A DNA stretch of 64,000 bases from Denitratimonas yunnanensis (SeqCode) (GTDB lineage: Bacteria > Pseudomonadota > Gammaproteobacteria > Xanthomonadales > Xanthomonadaceae). The notes beneath the pieces are model-generated. The model was not told the origin of the DNA. It was given only the letters and a program-made list of their open reading frames with translations, and searched no databases. Position 1 is the first letter of the stretch. Every line of letters starts with the position of its first letter. Position numbers and translations under genes: made by a program. The stretch is from positions 34,503 through 98,502 of the forward strand of contig JAPMLR010000008.1 in assembly GCA_026410415.1 (NCBI GenBank), read 5' to 3'. Of this stretch, positions 57,328 to 64,000 are shown one piece after another.

Positions 57328-59382
57328 TCACCGGGTCCAACGCTCCAGCCACTCTTTCACCGTGTTGTGCCACTGGATGCTGTTCTGTGGCCTGAGTACC
57401 CAGTGGTTTTCATCGGGGAAGTACAACAGCTGCGAGGGGATGCCACGACGCTGCAACGCCGTGAACGTTGCCAGGCCCTGATCCACCGGCACGCGGTAAT
57501 CCTTCTCGCCCTGAACCACGAGCATCGGAACCCGCCAGTTGGCGACGTGATTCACCGGATTGAACTTCTCGTAATTCTCCGGCGCATCGAACACCGTGCC
57601 ACCGTTCTCCCACTCGGTGAACCACAGTTCTTCGGTGACATATCCCATCGCGCGAAGGTCGAAGACGCCATCATGGTTCACCAGGCACTTCCACGGCTCG
57701 TTCCAGTTGCCGGCAATCCAGTTGACCATGTAGCCGCCGTAGCTGGCACCGAGCGCGCAAGCACGATCCGCATCCAGGAAGTCGTACTTCCCAAGCGCGG
57801 CTGCCCAGCCTTTTTGCAGGTCTTCCAGGGGCTTGCCGCCCCAATCGCCGGAGATCGAATCAGTGAAGGCCTGACCGTAGCCGGTGGATCCATGGAAATC
57901 GATGAACACTGCGGCAAACCCCGCACCGGTGTAGGTCTGGGGATTCCAGCGGTAGTGGAAGCTGTCGCCCATGGAACCCTGCGGGCCACCATGAATGATG
58001 AAGGCCACCGGGTATTTGATTCCGGCCTGATAGTTCCACGGCTTCACGACGTAGCCGTGCACGGTTTCGCCATTCCAGCCCGCGAAGCTGAATTGCTCGT
58101 AGTCCCCGAAGCGAACGTCGTTCAACTTGTCCGCGTTGAACGCCGAAAGCGTCCGTTCGCCGCTGCCGTCAAGACGCGAGGTGAACACCTGTGCCGGCGA
58201 GGTCAATGTACTGCGGGTGAAAACGAGCGCATCGCGGCCGACATCAAAGCCTTCGACGCGCCCCACGCCCGGCAGCCGCCGTGCCTTGCCGGTAGCGATG
58301 TCGATGACGTGGATCGGATGGCTTCCCCTGTCATCGACAGCGGTGAAGATACGCTTGCCGTCCGATGACAGCGCCATGCCGCCGGCAGAAAAATCCCACC
58401 CGGGCGCGATTTCGCGCGTGGCCCCCGTGGAAAGGTTCTTCTCCATCACTGCCAGACGGTCGGCCTCGAACCCGGGACGTTTCATCGCCAGGTAATACAG
58501 CACGAGACCATCGGCGCGGAATACCGGACTGGTGTCCATCGCCGGGTTGTCTGCAGTGAGGTTGACCGGCGCAGCCGACGCATCCGCAGGCACGCGATAC
58601 AGATCGAAATTGGTGGACCATGGCTCGCTCTGGCCGGCAATACGCGCGGAAAACACCAGACTGCGCGAGTCCGGCGACCAGGTGTATTCCTCCGCACCGC
58701 CAAACGGCTTCGATGGCACGTCGCCGTCGATGCCGACGCTCACCTTCACCGGCTCGGCCGACGCACGCCCATCGGCATCAAGGGTCGCGCTGAACAACTG
58801 GCTGCGGCGACCGTCCTTCCAAGTATCCCAGTGGCGCACGAACAGGCGCTCGTACAGCACGCCGGTGGACTTCTTCGCAGCCGTTTCCGCGAGCTTCTTG
58901 CTGGTGCAGGCCAGATCGGGACAATCCGTGAATACCTCGAAGCTCAACGCGATCTGCTTGCCATCGGGCGATACCCGATAACTGCCCACATCCAGCGCGT
59001 AGTCCGTCACCGACTGGGCTTCTCCGCCATTCAGTGGCAAGCGCCACACCTGCATCGAGCCACTGCGCGGCGAGAGAAAGTACAACGATGCGCCATCGGC
59101 CGAAAACTGCGCCGAGACCGCACTGGCGCTTCCCGAGGTCAGCCGACGTGCTGCAGCGCTGCCATCGAGCGGCACCATCCACAGCGACGTGACCGCCTTG
59201 TTGGCCGGCACGTCCGCCTCACGCAAGGCATACACCACGCGCTTGCCATCGGGCGAAAGCAACGGCGCGGACACGCGATCCAGCGCCACCACATCTTCCG
59301 CCGTCAACCCACGCGGTGCGGCTTGCGCGCCGATCGCCAACAGCAACAGCGTGCTACCTGTCAGTACCCTCTTCACCTGCAT
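57328..59382 (-). CDS. Exported S9 family (prolyl oligopeptidase-like) peptidase
   Basis: Serine peptidase of 684 residues with signal peptide (VLTGSTLLLLAIGAQA). An N-terminal beta-propeller (about 40-410) is seen as TolB/WD-like repeats such as SPDGKRVVYALREAD and SPDSRSLVFSARIAG. The C-terminal alpha/beta-hydrolase domain has Ser547 in GASYGGYM, Asp628 in QGEKDYRVP and His660 in DENHWV. This is the dipeptidyl-peptidase or acylaminoacyl-peptidase type common in Xanthomonadales; the exact specificity is not clear. Confidence 0.93.
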   Translation of the reverse strand: MQVKRVLTGSTLLLLAIGAQAAPRGLTAEDVVALDRVSAPLLSPDGKRVVYALREADVPANKAVTSLWMVPLDGSAAARRLTSGSASAVSAQFSADGASLYFLSPRSGSMQVWRLPLNGGEAQSVTDYALDVGSYRVSPDGKQIALSFEVFTDCPDLACTSKKLAETAAKKSTGVLYERLFVRHWDTWKDGRRSQLFSATLDADGRASAEPVKVSVGIDGDVPSKPFGGAEEYTWSPDSRSLVFSARIAGQSEPWSTNFDLYRVPADASAAPVNLTADNPAMDTSPVFRADGLVLYYLAMKRPGFEADRLAVMEKNLSTGATREIAPGWDFSAGGMALSSDGKRIFTAVDDRGSHPIHVIDIATGKARRLPGVGRVEGFDVGRDALVFTRSTLTSPAQVFTSRLDGSGERTLSAFNADKLNDVRFGDYEQFSFAGWNGETVHGYVVKPWNYQAGIKYPVAFIIHGGPQGSMGDSFHYRWNPQTYTGAGFAAVFIDFHGSTGYGQAFTDSISGDWGGKPLEDLQKGWAAALGKYDFLDADRACALGASYGGYMVNWIAGNWNEPWKCLVNHDGVFDLRAMGYVTEELWFTEWENGGTVFDAPENYEKFNPVNHVANWRVPMLVVQGEKDYRVPVDQGLATFTALQRRGIPSQLLYFPDENHWVLRPQNSIQWHNTVKEWLERWTR

Positions 59383-59547
59383 CTCCCTTCATCGTGCGAA
59401 CGAAAGCACTGATGTTAGGAGGGCCGGCGCCGAAGGCAAAGTGCCGGAAGCATGGTTCGACAGCTTGCCCCCCGGAACCTGCAGACAGTCGGGAATGAAG
59501 CGCCGAAAGCTTCCTGCCGCTTCCGCCGGATGGACGTCGGTGCAAAG

Positions 59548-59581
59548 GAAAACGGGACGGAGTCACCTCCGTCCCGTTTTC
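59548..59581 (-). terminator. Strong terminator of the giant surface-protein gene
   Basis: GAAAACGGGACGGAG (59548-59562) pairs perfectly with CTCCGTCCCGTTTTC (59567-59581) around a 4-nt loop, a 15-bp stem. It starts 24 nt beyond the minus-strand stop at 59606. On that strand the U-run is part of the descending stem and continues as TTTTCCTTTG, a textbook intrinsic terminator. Confidence 0.85.
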
Positions 59582-59605
59582 AATTTGCACGAGTATTGCG
59601 TGCGA

Positions 59606-62600
59606 TCAGCGTGCTGATGCCCTCAGCGGACGGACGCGCTCAGGGATTGCAGCGCCGCCCGGCAGGTGCAGTTCCAGCGAACCGGCATGGCCGCTGACCG
59701 GGGTGAAGCGAAGCACCAACCCGTCCACGGACAGATCCCAGCCATACCCCAACACGTCACCACCATTCCAGCGGCTCCAGGCGCTGGCGCGCTCGATGCC
59801 ATCGGCGCTGCGATGACGCAGGCGGACGAGCTGCGTATTGCCGGCCTTGAGTGTATCCAGCCAAGCCATCGCCTTGCCTGAGGCATCGAGCAGTTCCAGC
59901 GCGACGCCCGGCTTGTCGGAACCGGACGGATGCAAGATCCAGCCCGCAGCCCGTGCATCCTCGCCAGGCAACACCAGTGCCGTGCTGCCAGGCTCGTCCT
60001 CGAAACCGTCGCAGAAGATCGAGCACGGGCCGGTCTCGGCAGGAACGATATTGGTGCTGGCGCTATCGGTGACCGCACCCGAATCTCCCCATGTCGCAGA
60101 AGCTTCGTTGGTCATCGTGCCAATCGCCGCATCGTTGGCGACCGTGGCCGAGACCACGATCGTGATGCCGCCATCCGCCGGAATCGTCGAGGTGAACAGG
60201 ATGTCGCCCACCCCGTCGGCCTCGCCGCAAACCGCATCGCCAACAGCCTCGCAGATCCAGGTGATTGACGTCAGACCATCCGGCAGGGCATCGGCCAGTT
60301 CCACATCAGCCGTGCTCGGACCCGCGTTCTCGACCACGATGGTCCACGTCAACACCTGGCCAGCATGCGCCTGGGCGAGATCCACGGACTTGTCAATCGA
60401 CACATCGGCCTGTTGCGTGCCAATGGCGTTGAACACCAGTGTCGGCAAGCCCGGCAGACTGGTTGTTGCAGTCATGGTATTGCCACCAGCGACCGCCCCG
60501 AGAACCCACTCGGGCACCGTCGCCAGACCGTTGGCATCGGTTGGGACATAGGCGCTTCCCGCTCCTTCGATCGAGCCATTGCCGGCCGTCACGCTGAAGT
60601 GGATGCTGATGCCTGCGACACCCTGATCGCTGGTGTCGAACACCCGCACGGTCGGCAGCGCACCGGCCAGTGCCGCTCCGGCGATACCGGTGAAGCTGTC
60701 GTCACCGACGATCTCGAAGCCTGCAATCGTGGCCGCGATGATCGTCAGCGTGGCGTTGGCCGAAACGTCCGCGTAGTTCGGGTGTCCCTCCAGCACCGCC
60801 AGCACCGCATAACTGCCGATGTTGACCGGATTGGTCGGGGTGTAGCTCACATCCACGTCGGCGGCCAACGAAGCCGGCACCGTGACCACCGTCGCCGCCT
60901 TCACCGAACCGTCATACACCTGGGTCAGGTTGGACAGGAAGATCTGCGCGGTAGCCTTGGCGATCACGAGCTCGGCCGTGGTTGCACCCGTCAACACGTA
61001 GTTCGGGTTGGCCAGCGTGGCCGTGACGGTGTAGCTGCCGGCATTCGTCGGTGCCACATCCGGGCTGTAGGCCAGACTCACGCCCGCCACACCGGCCGGG
61101 CTGGTCGTCACCGTCGCCGCCTTCGCGGTGCCGTCGTAGACATGGTTCAGGTTGCCGAACACCAGCTCGACCTCCGCCGCCGTGATCTCGATGGCCGCGG
61201 TCAGCACCTGAGGTGCATGGTTCGGATCGGTCACCGTCAACATTGCGGTGTAGCTACCGACATTGACCGGGGCCAGACCGTTGCCGGTGTCGTAGACCAG
61301 TGTGAAGGCCACGCCGTTCGGGTTGGTCACCGTCGCCGGCTTGGCCACGCCGTCATAGACGAAACTGCCACCGCCCAGCAGGATTCCGGTATTGCCTGCC
61401 TCAGCCGGGGTAATGGTCAGCATCGTGCTGGCACTGCCGAACACGTTGCCGTCGTCCACCGTGGCGATCACCAGATAGGTACCGGCGTTGACCGGCTCAC
61501 TGCTGCTGCCGTTGTAAGTGAACACTGGCGTTGCACTGCTGCCCGTCACCGTGGCCGTTGCGGCCTTCGAGGCACCGTCATAGGCAACCGTGGTCGCACT
61601 GCTGGCAGCCCAGACGATGTCACTGATGATCACGTTGCCAACCGTGTTCTCCAGAGCGAAGTCCACCGGACTGCCGAACGCGGCCAGAGCGGTCGCGCTG
61701 TAGCTGCCCGCGATGCCGTTGGCCTCGGCCGTCACCGCTGCGGTGCCATCGGCGTCGGTCACGACCGTGCCATCGACCGGGTCCAGCGTGGCGCTTGCAG
61801 TCGCACCGTTGACGGTGAAGCCCACGATAGCACCGGCGATCGGATTGCCATGGATGTCGCTGGCGCGAACCACAAGCGGCTGTGCGAAAGCGCTGTTCAC
61901 CGCTGCCGACTGCGGGCTGCCGGAGACCATCGTCAGCGTCGTCGCCGCGTCGGCCAGATTGGTCAACATCGCCACATCGTCGGCATCAGGCAGCACGCCG
62001 GACACCACCGCCCGTACGACGAACCCGCCGGCCACCGTGTTGGCGTTGAACGTTGCCGTCGCCACGCCATTGATGTCGGTGATGGCTACCGCGTTGCTGG
62101 TGGTGGCACCCGCACCGTTGCTGCCAGGCTCGACCACGAAGGTTACCGAGACGCCCGGCACAGCGTTTCCGCTGCCGGTCACCGTCGCCTGCAGCGTGTA
62201 GCTGCCGCTGGCCACCACCGCCTCGTCGCTGCCGACCACCGCCAGAGCCAACATGTCGGCCGTGGCCGCGGTGTTGGTCAGGCCGAAGTCGACGCTGCCG
62301 TAACCCGCGCCGGCCTCGACCACATAGCTGCCAGGCAAGCCATTCGCCAGAGCCAGCACGAAGGTTTCGCCGTTGGTGTCGGTCGGATCGGCCGGTGTGG
62401 ACAGGCCCGCACTGGCTCCCGTCGCCGGGGCCAGGAAGTCGACCAGTTCACCTGCCACCGGGTTGCCGTACTGATCGGTGACGCGCACCACCAGCGGCAA
62501 TGCGAACGGCTGATTCAGCGACGCGGTCTGGCCGCTGCCGGACATCAGATGCAACTGGCTGGCGTCATCGGCCACGTTGCGCAGCACGAACTCCACGCTT

Positions 62601-64000
62601 TGGTCGATGCCGATGCCGATGCTCGCCGTGACGGTGAAGTCACCGGCGACGGCATTCGACAATGCAGCAACCGCGGTTTCGCCATTGCTGTCGGTCAGAT
62701 CCGGAGCAGCGAAGCTGGCACCAGCGCCGTTGCTCCCGGCATGGACGTTGAACGCCACCGCCGCGCCCGCCACCGGATTGCCGCCGGCATCGAGCACGCG
62801 GACCACCAGGTCGCCGTTGTCGTAGGTGTTGCCACCGACCACAGCCTCGCCAGCATCACCGCCAACCAGTTCGATCGTGGCTGCGGTGCCGGTACCGATA
62901 CCGATGGTCTGCGGTACGGCCTCTGCGTACACCTTGCCGCTGTCGATACCGACCACCTGCGAGGTCACCGTGTAGGTGCCGGTGTGCTGCAGGAAGGTGG
63001 TACGGAACAGGAACGTGCCTGTGGCACCCGCCGGTACCGGCTGACCGCCGGAAGCCAACGCCCCGAAGTGCCCGAACAGGCGGCCGGTGGGAACGTTGAA
63101 CTCGTCGAGCTCGGCACGCAGGTTGTAGATGCGCTGGTAAGCGTTGGTCAGCGGATTGAAGAACTCCACCGCCACATCCGGCGAGGTGCAGGCCTCATTG
63201 CCACAGCCCGGCACCGACGCACCAGTCAGCGCCACGGGCCCTTCGATGAAGAAGCGTCCGCGCACGTTCTCGTCGTTCGGCGCCGGCATGTGCGTGCCGA
63301 GGTCGGCGGTACCGCTGTTGACCAGCGAATACGCCCCCTCCACCGCCGTGCCAACCACACCGTTGATGTTTCCGCTGCCGCTCAGACCCAGCTGTGCCAC
63401 ATCCACCGCATGTGTGGCCGAGGCGTAGGTAGCGTCGCTGCTCACACCGGCGGCCGTGGCCACGACGTTGTAACGGCCGCCACGCGCCACGCGGGCACGC
63501 AGGTTCGCCGTGCTCGAATCCGGATCCAGCGAGTACGGACCGAAGCTGCCGGTCAGCAGGTCGCCATCCAGTGTCAGCCCGATGTCGACCCATGTGCCCG
63601 GGGCTCCCCAAGGCTCGACCTCAAGCACCACGTCTCCGGCCGCAATGCCGCCACCGCGCTCGATGGCGATATCCACCACCAGCTGCTCGCCCAGCGTGAT
63701 GCCGTTCGGGTTGGCCGTGGTCGCGGTGAAGTACGACCAGGTCTCCGGATCCGAACCGGCCACGCCGACGGTGTCGCCGTCGAGGGTGAACACCACATCC
63801 ACCGCCGTGACTTCATACACGGCCGAACCGCTGGCGGTGTAATTGTCGCTGCTGCAGCTCGCGCTGATCGGATAACTGCCGGCCGCAGCCGACTGCGCCG
63901 GCACGCCGCTCACCGCCGTGCACGACACGTTGCTGTCGCTCTGCGCCAGGCTCGCGGTCACCGCATGCACGGTCCCGTAAGCGCCAGACAGCGGCGCGAA
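59606..64000 (-). CDS. Giant Ig-like/MBG/DUF11 surface protein (N-terminus outside window)
   Basis: The frame is open to the window edge, so the N-terminus is missing; at least 1464 residues are visible. In order: a beta-rich region with GRFFIEGPVALTGASVPGC (about 63200), bacterial Ig-like (Big_1-type) repeats at about 62880-61640 (VVRVTDQYGNPVAGELVDF), and four MBG-type repeats of 72-76 residues at about 61640-60720, each with a YDG[TVSA]xKxATV motif. A DUF11 repeat (LTWTIVVENAGPSTADVELA) at about 60400-60050, the tag GPCSIFCDGFEDE, and a C-terminal beta domain follow. It is probably a secreted or surface adhesin. No LPXTG or IPTL anchor is seen. Confidence 0.85.
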   Translation of the reverse strand, partial: FAPLSGAYGTVHAVTASLAQSDSNVSCTAVSGVPAQSAAAGSYPISASCSSDNYTASGSAVYEVTAVDVVFTLDGDTVGVAGSDPETWSYFTATTANPNGITLGEQLVVDIAIERGGGIAAGDVVLEVEPWGAPGTWVDIGLTLDGDLLTGSFGPYSLDPDSSTANLRARVARGGRYNVVATAAGVSSDATYASATHAVDVAQLGLSGSGNINGVVGTAVEGAYSLVNSGTADLGTHMPAPNDENVRGRFFIEGPVALTGASVPGCGNEACTSPDVAVEFFNPLTNAYQRIYNLRAELDEFNVPTGRLFGHFGALASGGQPVPAGATGTFLFRTTFLQHTGTYTVTSQVVGIDSGKVYAEAVPQTIGIGTGTAATIELVGGDAGEAVVGGNTYDNGDLVVRVLDAGGNPVAGAAVAFNVHAGSNGAGASFAAPDLTDSNGETAVAALSNAVAGDFTVTASIGIGIDQSVEFVLRNVADDASQLHLMSGSGQTASLNQPFALPLVVRVTDQYGNPVAGELVDFLAPATGASAGLSTPADPTDTNGETFVLALANGLPGSYVVEAGAGYGSVDFGLTNTAATADMLALAVVGSDEAVVASGSYTLQATVTGSGNAVPGVSVTFVVEPGSNGAGATTSNAVAITDINGVATATFNANTVAGGFVVRAVVSGVLPDADDVAMLTNLADAATTLTMVSGSPQSAAVNSAFAQPLVVRASDIHGNPIAGAIVGFTVNGATASATLDPVDGTVVTDADGTAAVTAEANGIAGSYSATALAAFGSPVDFALENTVGNVIISDIVWAASSATTVAYDGASKAATATVTGSSATPVFTYNGSSSEPVNAGTYLVIATVDDGNVFGSASTMLTITPAEAGNTGILLGGGSFVYDGVAKPATVTNPNGVAFTLVYDTGNGLAPVNVGSYTAMLTVTDPNHAPQVLTAAIEITAAEVELVFGNLNHVYDGTAKAATVTTSPAGVAGVSLAYSPDVAPTNAGSYTVTATLANPNYVLTGATTAELVIAKATAQIFLSNLTQVYDGSVKAATVVTVPASLAADVDVSYTPTNPVNIGSYAVLAVLEGHPNYADVSANATLTIIAATIAGFEIVGDDSFTGIAGAALAGALPTVRVFDTSDQGVAGISIHFSVTAGNGSIEGAGSAYVPTDANGLATVPEWVLGAVAGGNTMTATTSLPGLPTLVFNAIGTQQADVSIDKSVDLAQAHAGQVLTWTIVVENAGPSTADVELADALPDGLTSITWICEAVGDAVCGEADGVGDILFTSTIPADGGITIVVSATVANDAAIGTMTNEASATWGDSGAVTDSASTNIVPAETGPCSIFCDGFEDEPGSTALVLPGEDARAAGWILHPSGSDKPGVALELLDASGKAMAWLDTLKAGNTQLVRLRHRSADGIERASAWSRWNGGDVLGYGWDLSVDGLVLRFTPVSGHAGSLELHLPGGAAIPERVRPLRASAR

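Overview
The window is GC-rich (by eye about 65%), densely packed and almost entirely chromosomal housekeeping DNA of a gammaproteobacterium. The best fit is the order Xanthomonadales in the broad sense (Xanthomonadaceae/Rhodanobacteraceae-like). Reasons: the gene orders AlgH-RuvX-PyrB, AsmA-like-MutY-YggX and LptD-SurA-PdxA-RsmA-ApaG-ApaH; a SUF cluster headed by an Rrf2 regulator; a MetX-type acyltransferase; and large exported proteins with an IPTL-like C-terminal anchor or an 'FCDGFE' signature. No phage, plasmid, CRISPR, restriction or other recognisable defence module is present.

Layout. 1-6638 (+): the end of ccmA, then ccmB-C-D-E-F-G-H-I, a full System I cytochrome c maturation operon with overlapping or 1-nt-spaced genes; a MetX-family acyltransferase gene follows with an ATGA overlap. 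7750-7949: a convergent intergenic region with a large inverted repeat and a terminator. 7971-12443 (-): an IPTL-anchored exported protein, recG and ridA. 12539-14500 (+): algH, ruvX, pyrB. 14501-15052: non-coding, with an IS3-family transposase remnant. 15053-22947 (-): pilU and pilT, the three-gene proton-translocating transhydrogenase (pntA, pntA2, pntB), and a DUF1631 protein. 23115-26627: nitroreductase, a small 5'-3' exonuclease, an exported beta-propeller (-) and a Nudix hydrolase. 26634-31261 (-): TMEM43-like membrane protein, gamma-glutamyltransferase, YfhL-type ferredoxin, lipoprotein, coaD, rsmD. 31320-34814 (+): ftsY, AsmA-like, mutY, yggX. 34903-43705: Rieske ferredoxin and GNAT (-), a PAP2/phosphoethanolamine-transferase pair (+), then sufS-D-C-B-regulator (-). 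43872-50636 (+): lptD-surA-pdxA-rsmA-apaG-apaH. 50705-55662 (-): tRNA-Pro(GGG), MerR regulator, ihfA, pheT, pheS, rplT, rpmI. 56064-57275 (+): LuxR-type regulator. 57328-59382 (-): S9 peptidase. 59606-64000 (-): a giant Ig-like/MBG/DUF11 surface protein that runs off the window.

Functional threads. Envelope biogenesis recurs: LptD and its chaperone SurA, lipid A decoration by EptA/PAP2, twitching-pilus motors, and large surface proteins. Iron-sulfur and haem biology is the second thread: Ccm, SUF, the Fe-S protein MutY, YggX, a Rieske ferredoxin and a 2[4Fe-4S] ferredoxin.

I did not find an obviously new multi-gene system. The items most worth a second look are non-coding: the 96-nt inverted-repeat element at 7750-7845, an operator-like palindrome lying on the -10 of a good promoter ahead of the SUF operon, the hairpin-rich rplT-pheS spacer, and a structured rpmI leader where infC would normally sit. 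On the protein side they are the TMEM43 homologue, the DUF1631 protein and the placement of the MetX-type enzyme at the end of the ccm operon.
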